Source of the DNA: Teratosphaeria epicoccoides
Taxonomy: Eukaryota; Ascomycota; Dothideomycetes; Mycosphaerellales; Teratosphaeriaceae
Assembly: GCA_021401465.1 (NCBI GenBank)
Contig: JADDMT010000011.1
Coordinates: 186,001-250,000 of the forward strand
Length of the DNA: 64,000 bases
Direction: 5' to 3'
The notes under the pieces are model-generated. The model was given only the letters and a program-made list of their open reading frames with translations, did no database searches and was not told the DNA's origin. Position 1 is the first letter of the stretch; every line of letters begins with the position of its first letter. Both the position numbers and the translations under genes were made by a program. Below, piece after piece: positions 11,664 to 23,002 of this stretch.

Positions 11664-12693
11664 GCCTTTGATGGTACTCGCGCCCGATAGTTACAATAGA
11701 CCACAAAGCCGCCCTCCAAAGTAACCGCAGTCAATCACCGCCGACCGCTGCACCGTTCTGGAGTGCGCCGCTGCAGACACCTACTCGGGTATGGTGTGAA
11801 ATTAGAAAAGGCGCCTGGTTGCTGGCCAGTCGTGATAGACATTTCCCTGCCCTTGCAACCTTGTGATAGAGAATAAGATTTGCACGACGCTGAGTTGTCT
11901 CGGACCACCGAATCGTTCGCAAACGGTCGAGATAGGAGACCCTGTCGTCGTAGTTTCCCTGTGCCGCTGGTAGTGCGCCCGAGCGCTATCACGGTGGTCT
12001 TGCTAGCAGTATGGAGGGTAAATGTCGGGAGAGATATAAGACGATGACTCGCTGTGGACGCGCCGAGAAGATACAAGCTGCCCCAGCGCTACACCTTCTC
12101 GTCTTGCTTGGCTCTTGACCCTGGCGGCAACAAGATAGGCAACATAGACATGGCCACGATTGGCACTGAATGAAACTTGGAAGTCCAACAAATCAGAGGC
12201 CACGCCCCTCGCGCCGATCTACAGGCACAGGCCTGCTAGCGCCAGCTTGGATTTGCCGCCAGGTCCACTTATCATACAACCGTCTCGACCTCACTAACCG
12301 GAACGCCTTGCTACGATCTCAATGTCCTTCTGGCTCAGCTACAGGACGTTGCACCTCCGTAGGCGTGCGTGCGAGGCCCCGGTTAAGGGTATGTGTAGCA
12401 AGATCACGGAATCAGCAAATTGGAACTCCCGCGGTGTCCGCACTTGATCTTTCACATATAACATAAAAGCACAAGCCAGCAAGGGATCCAAAATGGAATG
12501 ACTTCAAGATCGAAGACACGTAGCAGATGTTTGAAGAAAAGTCGCATTTGCATCTCATCAAGTGCGGCCGTGGGATTCAGGTTGCGACAGGAGCAGTTCA
12601 AACGGCGCATCTCGTCATTACATGCATAGCATCCCGCCTGATCACAACCGTTAACGCAAATGTGGCTGAATGTGGCTATTTACGAAACTACTA
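11664..12693. other. Intergenic between coiled-coil gene and aldo-keto reductase
   Basis: About 1.03 kb holding the coiled-coil gene promoter and the reductase 3' UTR. The open frames (up to about 113 codons) have no domain or convincing start context. I see no RNA gene or repeat. Confidence 0.5.
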
Positions 12694-13842
12694 TTACTTC
12701 TTACCCTCAAGATCTGTGTAAAAGTTCCAGTGGAAATTTGCAGACGGATCCTGGCAGCAAAGTCAGTCGAATATCATATGGACGAGTTTCATATGAACTT
12801 ACATTAAACCGCAATTTCTTGTCCTCAGCGTCGATCCGCTTCACATCCTCAGGATCAAGCTTAAAGTCTCCCCCCAAGTTCTGCTTGATTCGGCTCTCGG
12901 TTTTAGACTTGGGCAGCACACTGTGGCCCTTCGCAACACCCCAGGCCAATGCAACCTGCGCTCCGCTCTTGCCATACTTCTTGCCAATCTCGTTCAATAG
13001 CGGATCATCGATGAGCTTGCCGACGTGCTGGTGGCTGGAGTAAATCTCGTTCTGGTTGCCAAACGGGCTATAATGTGTGACATGGATGCCCTTCTCATCA
13101 TGCCACTTTGTGAAAGCGTGCTGCTGGAGGTATGGATGAAGTTCAATCTGATGAGCAGCTGGCACAACGCTCGACTCCTTGAGCAAGCGCTCAAGCTCTG
13201 CCTTGGAGAAGTTGCTGACGCCGATCGCCTTGGCCTTGCCTTTCTTGTATACTGCCTCCATGGCTTTCCACGTGTCCACGTAGTCAGCCTTGCCTGGGAC
13301 GATCTTTCCATCTTTGTCCCGTGGCATGAGCTCGTCACCCTTTGCGAAAGGCGATGGCCAATGCATCAAGTAGAGGTCGACGTAATCAGTCTCGAGATCC
13401 TTGAGCGAAGCGTCGAGAGCAGGCTCGACATCCTCTGGGTCGTGCGAGTTGTTCCATCTGGAAGAGGTCAGTTTCAGGATAATCCAATGTCGAATAGATG
13501 GATGTCGACTTACAGTTTGGTAACCAGGAAAACTTGCTCTCGTGGCACTCCAGACTTCTTGATACCTCTGGCAACACCAGGCTCAGTACCGTAGATTCTG
13601 GCGGTATCGATATGCCTGCAGCCCGCTTTCAAAGCAATGGCAACAGCGTCCTCTTGCGCATCCTTGTCTTGCCACGTACCAAACCCCAATGCTGGGATCG
13701 TTGCACCAGTGTTGAGCTTGAACGTGGTACCCTGATATGTGGTAGCCATTCTGGATTGCTGTCTGATTGGAGCTTGTGACGATAGTTGTTGTACAATTTT
13801 GGATAGTCTGGTAGTTGCTGATGTGAGAGCACGAGAAGACAT
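12694..13842 (-). CDS. Aldo-keto reductase (GCY1-like glycerol/aldehyde reductase)
   Basis: An NADP(H)-dependent reductase of aldehydes or polyols. Three exons, 13842-13514, 13457-12803 and 12750-12694, with introns of 56 and 52 nt, give 346 aa. The last exon is only 57 nt and supplies the C-terminal DPSANFHWNFYTDLEGKK. The AKR tetrad is visible: Asp and Tyr in HIDTARIYGTE, Lys in LVTKLW and His in YLMHWPSP. The cofactor-binding C-terminal half has VLPKSKTESRIKQN. There are two possible starts. ATG 13842 adds 31 residues rich in Ser, Arg, Thr and Leu that look like a mitochondrial presequence. ATG 13749 (MATTYQGTTFKL) gives the usual length of 315 aa. Both may be used. The substrate cannot be told from sequence. 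Confidence 0.92.
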
Positions 13843-14491
13843 TTTCACTGAATGGTGCAATATGTAGCTCTAATGCTTTCAAGAAGAGGAGCTCCGCCAT
13901 CAAGATGATGCCGGGCATGTCATTGTATGCCTCCGCTACTCTACAAATCTCAGGGACTGCACACATCAAGGTGACGTAGAGGAACAAGCGAGATCGACCC
14001 GCGCTGGCGGTGGAGATCCGCCAGTTGAATCGCAGAACGTGCGGATGGTGTTTCTTGGCCATCCCTGGGTCCTGGCACAGGGGAGCTTGACCACCGATGC
14101 TTGCGGCAATCTTCAAGACCCTGGGGCTATACGGAATTATTACTTGAGCAGAAAACAGAGGCTCGAGGGCACGCTCGAAGCACCAGAGGATAGCTCTACG
14201 GATTTGCTCCCGATGTCGCTAGCCGATCTTGCCGCAATGCCGAGCGGCGACTACTATCCCCTCCTTCGAACTATCCATGGATACAGCACACGGGAACTTT
14301 CTTCTTACATAACAGCCGCTGTTGGAGAATCTGTTTGAGACTCCAGGCTCGCGACTCAACGAGCATCGTGGGCGAGGCAGCAACGAGGATGCAGCAAGGG
14401 AACTAGCATCCAATGTCTCTTTACCAAATCATCTATGTCGGTTGTCAATCTTCGACCCTATTGCCCTCGCATCTGAGCCAGCGAGCCAGTC
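13843..14491. promoter_or_regulatory. Divergent promoter region, aldo-keto reductase / MCT transporter
   Basis: 649 bp between two divergently transcribed start codons. It should contain both promoters, including the minus-strand frames at 13862-14116, which have no domain. I see no distinctive repeat or clear factor site. Confidence 0.45.
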
Positions 14492-15949
14492 ATGTCTGAC
14501 GAGACAGAAGTCAGTCCGAGCGACGATTCAATCGCAGAACACAAAGAAGATAACCATGAAGCCCAGCCAGAGACCAAATCAAACGACAAAGAAAACCCTC
14601 CATCATCACCGAACGCGCAACCACCACCGCCGCCTGACGGAGGCTATGGTTGGATCTGCACAGCCTGCTGCTTCCTCATCAACGCCCACACATGGGGCAT
14701 GAACTCCTCCTACGGCGTCTTCCTCGCGTACTACCTCGCCAACAATGTCTTCCCCGGAGCCACCTCCCTCGAATACGCCTTCGTCGGCTCCCTTAGCATT
14801 TCCTGCGCCATGCTCGTATCGCCCGTCGCGACCTGGACCACCAAGGTCTTCGGCACGAGAATTTCACTCTTCATCGGCATCGCCTTCGAAACGGCTAGCC
14901 TGATTGGCGCGAGCTTTGCGCATCAGATATGGCAGCTGTTTCTCTCTCAGGGTGTTTGCTTCGGGATTGGTATGGGGTTCCTTTTTGTGGCGTCTGTCGG
15001 CATCCCGGCGCAGTGGTTCACGACGAAGCGATCGCTTGCGAACGGTATTGCGGCTTCTGGATCTGGGATTGGTGGGCTGACGTACTCGCTGGCCACAGGA
15101 GCAATGCTCAAGTCGATCGGCTTGGGGTGGGCGTTTCGAGTTCTCGGGATTCTGGCGGTTGGCGTTAATACCATCTGTGCTCTTTTGCTTCGAGACCGGA
15201 ACAAAATTATCGGCTCGTCCCAGATCGCGTTCGATGTAAAGCTTTTCCAGCGGGCCGAGTTCCTCCTCTTCAACGGCTATGGCTGGTTCAGCTTGCTGGC
15301 CTATGTGGTTTTGATCTTCTCACTTGCGAATTACGCCAATGCTATCGGGCTTAGTGCTTCCCAGGCCTCTATCATTTCTGCAGTGCTGAATCTTGGTCAA
15401 GCCTTGGGTCGTCCACCAATTGGCTATTTCAGTGACAACATCGGCAGGATCAATATGGCGGGCCTGATGACATTCTTATCCGGCCTTTTCGCGCTGGTAA
15501 TCTGGATCTTCACCAAGAGCTATGGTGTACTGATTTTCTACTCGATCCTAGGCGGCACCGTTGCAGGTACATTTTGGGCGACCGTCGCCCCTGTGGCTGC
15601 CGAAGTGGTTGGGCTGAGAGACGTGCCGTCAGCGCTGAGTCTAGAATGGTTGGTCATCGTACTGCCGTCAACTTTCAGTGAGCCCATCGCTCTGGAGATC
15701 GTCGACAGAACTGGGAGCTATCGCGGCACTCAACTGTTCACTGGCTTCATGTACATTGCAGCTGCAATGTGTCTGCTATTGCTTCGTGGGTGGAAGATAG
15801 GTGAGATTGACGAGATGGCCAGAATTAAGAACGAGGACGGTGCGAAAGTCAACCCCGTTGGCATTGAAGACGATGAGAAGGTCGCACTGGCTAGAGCAGC
15901 TGGGCGCAAGTCAATGCTCAGGAATTGTATCAGACGGCGAAGGGTGTGA
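14492..15949 (+). CDS. MFS transporter, monocarboxylate (MCT/MCH) family
   Basis: A plasma- or organelle-membrane permease of the major facilitator superfamily, single exon, 485 aa. The acidic, Pro-rich cytosolic N-terminus (1-48) leads into PDGGYGWICTACCFLINAHTWG, close to the MCT signature before the first membrane helix. About 12 hydrophobic segments follow in two halves joined by a loop at about residues 225-260. The first-half motif GIGMGFLFVASVGIPAQWFTTKR and the second-half GRPPIGYFSDNIGRINM loop match the family. The C-terminus is a charged cytosolic tail. Relatives include fungal Mch-type carriers (for example riboflavin transport by Mch5), but fungal MCT homologues have varied substrates, so none is assigned. 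The ATG lies 649 bp from the divergent reductase start. Confidence 0.9.
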   Translation: MSDETEVSPSDDSIAEHKEDNHEAQPETKSNDKENPPSSPNAQPPPPPDGGYGWICTACCFLINAHTWGMNSSYGVFLAYYLANNVFPGATSLEYAFVGSLSISCAMLVSPVATWTTKVFGTRISLFIGIAFETASLIGASFAHQIWQLFLSQGVCFGIGMGFLFVASVGIPAQWFTTKRSLANGIAASGSGIGGLTYSLATGAMLKSIGLGWAFRVLGILAVGVNTICALLLRDRNKIIGSSQIAFDVKLFQRAEFLLFNGYGWFSLLAYVVLIFSLANYANAIGLSASQASIISAVLNLGQALGRPPIGYFSDNIGRINMAGLMTFLSGLFALVIWIFTKSYGVLIFYSILGGTVAGTFWATVAPVAAEVVGLRDVPSALSLEWLVIVLPSTFSEPIALEIVDRTGSYRGTQLFTGFMYIAAAMCLLLLRGWKIGEIDEMARIKNEDGAKVNPVGIEDDEKVALARAAGRKSMLRNCIRRRRV

Positions 15950-16338
15950 CGGTTCTGCCTACCATGAATAGCCACAGCAATATCAGAGCGAGATATCACA
16001 TTTGGTGCTGCTACCTATTTTCCTCAATTCGAGGGATTCGAGTGCATCATGCTGATCCTTCGATGGCTTGGTCGTCATCCTGGCGGTATCAGACTCATTG
16101 AGCCAAAACTCGAATGTGAAGACCGTCTACGGATGGACTTAGATGCTGTGTTCCTCCATAACAGCCCCGCCGCCCCCACGTGTCATGGTCAAAATAGCCC
16201 GAGCTTTTGATCGTGTTATTTCTTTCTACCTTCAGGTTTATTCAAGCCCTTCCATAAAAACAAGCAGCAGAACGACAGATTGAAGCGGATCAGGTCCTTT
16301 CCAAGTCAACCTGCCCATTGGGCACCATCACCTCAAAC
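15950..16338. promoter_or_regulatory. SGT2 promoter region
   Basis: 389 bp between the transporter stop and the SGT2 ATG. A CACGTG E-box within CCCCCACGTGTCA lies at 16177-16182, about 157 bp before the SGT2 start. Such boxes bind bHLH factors in fungi, but occupation here is only a possibility. The TTG at 16318 that extends the frame upstream is not taken as the start. Confidence 0.35.
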
Positions 16339-17516
16339 ATGTCGGAACAATCCAAGAAAAAGCTCGCTCTTTCCATTATCGACTACCTCAATTCATCCCT
16401 CAAAAATGGTACCCTCCAGCCCGAAGACGCCGACAGCATCGAGATCGCGACCAACTGCATTGCAGAATGCTTTCACGTCGATCCAAACGATCAGGCCGCC
16501 ATGAAGGAGGCGCTTGGCGGCCAGGACCTGCTCAGTATCTACGGCGTCTATGAGAAACTGAAGGGCAAGAGCACACCAAGCACACAAGGCGGTAGCAGCG
16601 CCGCCGAAGCCCGTCCAGCCTCCCCGCAAGTCCCCAAATCAGGCGAGAAAGGCGGCCCCACCGACGAGAGCGAGAAGCTGAAAGGTCAAGGCAACGCCGC
16701 CATGCAGAAGAAGGACTATGCGACTGCCATCGACTTCTACACCAAAGCCCTCGAAATCTCCCCACTCAACCCCATCTACCTCTCCAACCGCGCGGCCGCC
16801 TACAGCGCAAACACCCAGCACGAATTCGCAAAGAACGACGCCGAACTCGCCACGGCTACAGACACGAAATACACCAAAGCATGGTCGAGACTGGGTCTTG
16901 CGCGCTTCGCGCTGGGGGACGCAAAAGGTAGTATGGAGGCCTACAAATCCGGCATCGACGCCGAAGGCAACGGCGGCAGCGAAGCCATGAAGAAAGGCTA
17001 TGAGACTGCCAAGCGAAAAGTCGAGGAAGAGGAGGGCGCAGCAGCTGCAGACGAAGTTGAGCACGAGGATACTTCTCGCGGCGGCGATGGTGGTGGAATG
17101 CCTGACTTGGGCGGTTTGGCGAGTATGTTGGGTGGTGGTGGAGGAGGGATGCCGGATCTGAGCAGTATTATGCAGAACCCGATGATGCGGCAAATGGCGC
17201 AGAATGTGATGAGCAATCCCGATATGATGAATAATTTGATGAACAATCCACGGTTACGGGAGATGGCGGGGCAATTTGGTGGTGGTGGGCGAGCGGCAGG
17301 AGCTGCTGGGAGGGGGAGTGGAGGAGGAGGTGGTGGTGGTGGGATGCCGGATTTGAGCGCGTTGATGAACGATCCGAGCATTGCTGAGATGTAAGTCCTC
17401 TTCTGCGATTATTGGCGATGTGAGAGTGGTTGCTGACTTGGATTTGTAGGGCAAGAAACTTCATGGGCGGTACGGGTGGTGCCGGCGGTGCAGGCAGAGG
17501 CTCGGGCGGTCAATGA
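16339..17516 (+). CDS. sgt2: Small glutamine-rich TPR co-chaperone SGT2 (SGTA)
   Basis: A cytosolic co-chaperone that receives tail-anchored proteins and passes them to Get4/5-Get3, and that binds Hsp70/Hsp90 through its TPRs. Exon 1 is 16339-17390 and exon 2 is 17450-17516. The 59-nt intron (GTAAGT...TTTGTAG) splits a Met codon; the product is 372 aa. The order is an N-terminal homodimerisation/Get5-binding domain (1-75, KKLALSIIDYLNSSL), a linker, three TPRs (about 112-225, SEKLKGQGNAAMQKKDYATA), a charged linker, then a Gly/Met/Asn/Gln-rich C-terminal client-binding domain with repeated NPMMRQMAQNVMSNPDMMNNLMNNP-like units. The second exon adds a Gly-rich tail ending in GSGGQ. The gene is convergent with the sirtuin gene, 324 bp apart. 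Confidence 0.95.
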
Positions 17517-17840
17517 TCGCAGACCATGCCCAGTCGAGGACATAGATGTCGCTATGAGAGACGGTTTCAACGGACACACTGCACATAGTACGCCATCTAC
17601 CGAACGGCGAAGCAGGCCCTTGGCACAAAGTACACCCCTCTCCAATCTATTCCATGATCCTTACTTGCTGTACATTCTGTTCCTCATGATTCGTCCAACC
17701 ATTTCCGCTACGCTTTTCCAGTTTCGCCAACACGCTGGCGCATCATCTCGTACTGCTTTGCAAATGCCATAATCTCAGCTCGCAGCGCAGCTCCGTGCAC
17801 ATGCAGTGCTTATTTCCTGCTGTCCTGAACGTCAACCAGC
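17517..17840. other. Intergenic, convergent SGT2/sirtuin 3' ends
   Basis: 324 bp between two stop codons holding both 3' UTRs. No other element is visible. Confidence 0.5.
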
Positions 17841-19742
17841 TCATTGGAACGGCGGACTACTCCTCACACTCCCAACACTTCTCACACTCCCCGTCTCCGC
17901 ATCACTCCCCAGCCCCGACCCCGGCACCATCAACCCCGACCCCGAATCCATCCTCACCACATCCCCCTTCCCCTTCTTCACCCTCGGCTTCACCCTCCAC
18001 CTCCAGACCCTCCCCTCCTCCCCAGCCTCCTCCTCATCCTCCCCATACGCCCTAACCTTGACCCTCAACCCCTCGGGAATCATCTCATGGACCAACCTCC
18101 ACCCCGCCCGCCGACACAATTCCCAAACCACCACATCGCAGTCTCCAATCAACTGCACATCAAACTCCACATGCCCCACCGGCTCTCTCGAAATGTACAC
18201 ATGTGGCACATTCGGTGGCAAGTAATTCGGCATATCGCTCACGGGTGCGACTTTCAACGAGGTTCCAATGACGATGACGAGGTCGACGGTTTTGGCATCG
18301 GTGGTCGTGAAGCGGGAGAAGAAGGTGGAAGGCAGTTGTTCACCGAAGAAGGTGATGTCGGGTTTCATAACGCCGGGCTGCGGGATCTCAAAGGCGGAGT
18401 CGGAGTCGCTGTCTTCCCAGTCGCCTCGTGGTTTCTTGCTGGATTTGCGCTTTCTGGGGAGGGGAGTCGGTTGCTTTCTGGAGAGCTTCTCGGTACAGCG
18501 CTTACAATAGGCTATCTGACCGGCTCGGATGTTGTCGAAGATCTCGGTGCCTTTGACTTGGTATTTGCATTTGCGACAGCTGGCTGTGGCGAATGAGCCG
18601 TGGCATTGTATCAGTCGAGAGCGCTCCACGCCGGCGATTTCCTCGAGGTTGTCGATATTTTGAGTGTAGTTTGTCTGCAATTTGCCTTTGTCTTGAAGCA
18701 GCTTGAGAAAAGCATGAGTGGGCGAGAACCGTTGACCACTGGGTAGAATGTCACCCGCAACACTGTAGAAAGTCTGTGGGTCCTCGTCGAAATTGTGAAT
18801 GTCGAAGACTTCTTGTGGATCAGAGTAGCCCATCTGAGAGAGCTTGTCGTAGAATCCTGTGCCTTTTGATCGAAAGTCGGGTATGCCGAGTGACGTAGAG
18901 ATACCGGCTCCAGTGATGACCATAACATTCTTGGCCTTGCCGAGGAGCTGAGCGGCATCGTCAATTGTGTTGTACTCCGTCAGCTTCTGCCGTTTGCGGA
19001 AGGCGCGTATGATAGCGTAGCCCAGTATGCGCATGTGCATGCCGTCATCCTCGATCATATCCGGGTCAATGCCGAATGCAGTTCCCATCAAGCGAGGAGA
19101 CATGTCGCCCGAGGTCAGGTACTTCTGAATGAATGCCTCAGGACCCAATTTTCGAAGGCCCTTCTTTAGGGCGGCAGACCTTTCCCGACTAAGAGCATTT
19201 ACTCCATCACCTGCTAAAGTCAGCGATGAATCCTTCGAAAGGGGAGACCTGAAGAGCATACCAGGTGGACACGGATTCAGCTCGATCTCGTCGAAGATCT
19301 CCTCGAACAGACTTTGATTGTCGCTGAATTCGTCATCATCGATCTCTGGTTCGTCTGACGGTGACGGTGGTGACAGCGGCTGCTGATCCTCAGACGTAAA
19401 TTTCGCCTTTGTCAGAGCAGGCCTTGCAGGGGCTGAATGGTGAGAAGGCACGCGCGATGGAGGCGTGGTAGCATGACAACCTTCTCCTTCCCGCATTTGC
19501 GGCTTCGGATTCGAGTACGTGCGACCAGTTGGCTTGAATTTGATCGGTGTGATGTTCGTAGCGCCATGCTGCTGCTGCACAGATTTCCGTGGTGGCATAT
19601 CCGATGTCAGATCTATGATCTCGGTCCTCTTACGCTTCAGCTGCTGCGTCTGTGATGTGGCAGGTGCCCGCAGCACTGGCGGGTCTGGTGGTTCTTTGGC
19701 GGGAGACGGAGTCATGCTGGACTTGTTGGCAAAGTAATTCAT
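17841..19742 (-). CDS. NAD-dependent protein deacetylase, Sir2/Hst1-type sirtuin
   Basis: A class I sirtuin, expected to deacetylate histones in silencing or regulated repression. Single exon, 633 aa from ATG 19742 (MNYFANKSS); the in-frame codon at 19757 is TTG and was not used. Residues 1-170 are disordered, with a basic cluster KRKR followed by an acidic stretch. The catalytic core (about 235-560) shows the NAD site ITGAGISTSLGIPDFRS, the TQNIDNLE ribose-binding motif and the catalytic His in QCHGSF (His381). A Zn-binding Cys pair SCRKC and a second pair YCKRC lie on either side of a KG-rich loop. The late core has VIVIGTSLKVAPVSD. An insert of about 35 basic residues follows the second Cys pair (LPRKRKSSKKPRGDW). 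The C-terminus is charged and low in complexity. Sir2 and Hst1 cannot be separated here without a tree. Confidence 0.93.
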   Translation of the reverse strand: MNYFANKSSMTPSPAKEPPDPPVLRAPATSQTQQLKRKRTEIIDLTSDMPPRKSVQQQHGATNITPIKFKPTGRTYSNPKPQMREGEGCHATTPPSRVPSHHSAPARPALTKAKFTSEDQQPLSPPSPSDEPEIDDDEFSDNQSLFEEIFDEIELNPCPPGMLFRSPLSKDSSLTLAGDGVNALSRERSAALKKGLRKLGPEAFIQKYLTSGDMSPRLMGTAFGIDPDMIEDDGMHMRILGYAIIRAFRKRQKLTEYNTIDDAAQLLGKAKNVMVITGAGISTSLGIPDFRSKGTGFYDKLSQMGYSDPQEVFDIHNFDEDPQTFYSVAGDILPSGQRFSPTHAFLKLLQDKGKLQTNYTQNIDNLEEIAGVERSRLIQCHGSFATASCRKCKYQVKGTEIFDNIRAGQIAYCKRCTEKLSRKQPTPLPRKRKSSKKPRGDWEDSDSDSAFEIPQPGVMKPDITFFGEQLPSTFFSRFTTTDAKTVDLVIVIGTSLKVAPVSDMPNYLPPNVPHVYISREPVGHVEFDVQLIGDCDVVVWELCRRAGWRLVHEMIPEGLRVKVRAYGEDEEEAGEEGRVWRWRVKPRVKKGKGDVVRMDSGSGLMVPGSGLGSDAETGSVRSVGSVRSSPPFQ

Positions 19743-20575
19743 CTTCGCAATGTCCAAAATGCGATTTTTGATGTCTTGACTCGTGAAGTGGTATTGGAGG
19801 TTACCCGCTTTTATTTAGCGCTGCCACGCTCGTGGACCCGAGCCAAGAGATGCAGGTACACAAGCACATGCATGAGGGCTCTGTGGCACAGTTTGTCGAT
19901 CACGTATGTGTAAGGAGAATCATGAAAATCTCATATTCACAAAGACAATACAGGTTGCGAAAGGCGCAAAGTGCAACACTTTTGCTCGTAACTGCTATAC
20001 ATTCGTTTGCATGGTACAGACCACGAGCCCCTACAAACAGACAAACAGAGCTATACAGCCCGAAGGGTATCAGAGCGGTTGGCGACGTGCAGTCGCCGGC
20101 AAAACCTGTGTAATCGATACAGGGTGCTTTTCGTCTTTATACGCATCTCTTAGGCGCGCCTCGCGCATCTTTTCATTCGACCACGCTCTGCGCACACTAC
20201 ACAGACAGTAAGACAATAGCATTTTTTCGTCGCCTCGGGCAACGCAGCTGGTGATCGATATAGAGATAGAGCCAGATCCAAGAAAATGGTGCAAGATGCT
20301 GCAAAAAAATAGTCCTGTACAGGTGAGTCATTTGTCTTGCCTTTTCCTCAAGCGAGTGTACTGTTACGCCATGCTCCGATGGACGCCGACTCCGGCCTCG
20401 AGCACTGCCTGCCTCAACGGTGGCCATCTGGGCATGTAAAGGACATGCCGGTCCCGCAAACGCCGCCGCCGATGAGGGTGCGATATCGACAAAGGAAAAT
20501 AGCAATTCGTGGGTGGTTTGCTTCGAACCGTGAGGCGCCCAATGCAATGCAGAAGGGGAGACATCACAGGCAGGA
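19743..20575. other. Intergenic between sirtuin promoter and ImeB kinase 3' end
   Basis: 833 bp holding the sirtuin promoter and the 3' UTR of the kinase gene. Short frames on both strands have no domain. I see nothing else distinctive. Confidence 0.5.
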
Positions 20576-23002
20576 TTATCTGAACCCTGCCTGCGAGCCA
20601 AACAGACTTGCGGCGACTTGAGCCGCCCAGTCGCTTTCCTCGTGTGGCGGCGTCGGCCATTGAGGATTGTCATTGCTCTTCAGCGCAGGGGCAAGTGGAA
20701 TATCCATCGCCTTGGACGGAGTATAATCATGCGAATAGTTGGCGCCCATGTTGTCCTTGGACGGTGACGGCGTAAGATATGGTGCCGGTACACCAGGGTC
20801 CGACAGGACATGTTGGATCGGCGGACGTGAGGATTGGCCGTCCAAGCGTCTCGCTGCCTTGTGTGCAGATGCGATCGCCTCGTCAAGCAACTCATCCTCC
20901 TCATCTGGTGTCTCATATGCATTGTTGATAGGGTGCCTAACTGACCGCCTGGTCCGACTGGAGATAGGACTGGTGCCCGAGGGTGCAGGAGATTGCATCT
21001 CGCCGTTTGGTAGCGAGTGATGACGCTTCAAGGCAGGGTTACTGGACACTCGAGATGGATGTTTAGGCAAGTTGTTAGCAGCCGTTGCAGCTGCGTCGAG
21101 GCTGTAACGCACACTTTGCAGTGCCTTGTCAAGCTCTGCAAAGCCAGGATCAGCTGATGGGTCAGTGGCCATTGACACAATACTCTGAGGCTCGCCCACT
21201 ACAGACTGCCGATTAGATGTATTGCCAGCCCATGGCGCGCAACCAACATTCGCCTCGATGTCATCGGCAGTTGGCGACATTGTGCCCGGGTGTCGTCCAG
21301 ACAGTCGCCGAGCCCGTTTTCGAAGATGCGAAAAGAAACTTTCTCTCTGACTGCCAGTTGGTGACTTGAGTCCGTTGGCTCCATTGAGCGCTCGCTCCGC
21401 TTCTTGACGATGGACGTCAGCGTAGTGATTGCCTTGAGAGTTGACAGACAGTTGTCGGCCTATCTTCCTCCCCTGCCTCTCCTCGTTGGACTGGTCGATT
21501 CGCCGCGCATTTGCTTGCGCAGTGGCGCTGTCGGGCAACGGAGGGATTGGGCGTATCGAAGGCAGTATAGGAATTGGCGCAACGTTGCCATTCGCACCAT
21601 TGGTCCACGTTGCGCGTTTCGCAGCACTTGGGCGTGCCTTGTCGACAGCAACAGAAGTTTCCGCAGTGTTCGTGTGGACTGGCGCCGGTCTAGCAGACGC
21701 TCCCGGCACAGCTTGACTGTGCTCTGGAACCGCCGGAGGAGCAGCGTGATTAGCACCAAGCGACTTTCTGAACCATGAGGACGTCTTCGTGGCCAGCGCA
21801 TGACCATCCGAGTCGGGAACAACGTTCGAGGCCTTTCGCCCCAGCATCTTGTTCGCACTACTCTTTGGTCGAAGCGGGTCGATTGCATCGGCAAAGTACT
21901 CGTGGTCTAGGGCCTGCCTCGATGTTGGTCGGACCTTTGGATCCCACATAAGGCACCATGTGACGAATTGCGCTAGACTAGTCGGCCACGCTGGTGCAGG
22001 AAGAACTGACTCCAGAGAGTGAGGTGCCATCTTCGGGAAGGAGAACCCAAGTTTTTGTGCCAGCTTTATGCCGTCCTTCCACTCACCCCCGCCGACCTTC
22101 TGCCCGTGTTTGTTGACCCAGCTGCCGGGGCTACCCATGATCTCACATACCCTCCACACCTGATCGACCTCGTTTCCGCCAGGGAAAAGTGGTTTCAACG
22201 TCGCAATCTCCACGGCCATCGCTCCCACCGCCCAAATGTCCACCGGCGCAGAATATTCACCTGCTCGCAGGAGCACCTCGGGTGCACGATACCATCTTGT
22301 CGACACGTATGTCGTATACGGCACTCGCGAGTGTGTCTCCCTAGCGAGACCAAAATCTGCAATCTTGATCGTGTACGCAGGAGGTGTGGAGGGCGGCGTT
22401 ACGAGTGCGGAGTAGCGCTTGAAAGTGTTGCCGGTATCTGGCGCTGACGTGGATACTAGAATGTTTTCTGGCTTGATGTCTCGGTGAAAGAAGCTGTGTT
22501 CGTGGATGTGCTCAAGTCCTGAGAGGATCTGGAAGAGAATGCTCTTCACGCTGCTGCCATCTAGGTGCTTGTGATCGCGCGCTTTCATTAGCTGGTAGAG
22601 ATTACCATCCATGTATTCCATAGCAATGTGCAATTTCCTGCTCAGAGGATCAAGGAAAATGTCATAGGCCGGGACCAGATGGGGATGGTTTGGAAGTGAC
22701 TTCAAGAAGATGACTTCACGTAGCTCCATGCACTGGTTGAAGCTGTCGAATGTCTTCTTCATTGTCTTGATAGCAACCTGGGGGGATATCAGCTGGGCGA
22801 ATTACTATGGAGAGCTATTCAAACTTACCAACGTGCCTCGCCGAACAATGTGAGCGCCAGCGCTCCTTGTTCTCCCGAGGGCGACACTGCCAAAGCTGCC
22901 ATCTCCAATGTCCTTGAGAATCTCGAACTTGTCTTCGAGGCATACTGCATGATGGGAGCCTGATGGCCAGCCCCGTTGTGACGCGTCGTACACCACAGGC
23001 AT
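20576..23002 (-). CDS. imeB: ImeB/Ime2-type RCK/MAK-family Ser/Thr kinase
   Basis: A CMGC kinase related to yeast Ime2, which drives meiosis; in Aspergillus ImeB affects sexual development and light responses. Exon 1 is 23002-22829 and exon 2 is 22777-20576. The 51-nt intron (GTAAGT...CCCCAG) is phase 0, joining RRGTL to VAIKTMKKTF; 791 aa. The kinase domain (about residues 25-330) carries the Gly loop IGDGSFGSV, the catalytic Lys in VAIKTMKK, HRDIKPENILVS, ADFGLA and the dual-phosphorylation loop TTYVSTRWYRAPEVLL. An insert of roughly 20 Ser/Thr/Pro residues sits between the catalytic loop and DFG. The 460-residue C-terminal tail is Ser/Pro/Arg-rich, with basic clusters and several RxxS sites, and is probably regulatory. 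The gene has an unusually long non-coding upstream region. Confidence 0.93.
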
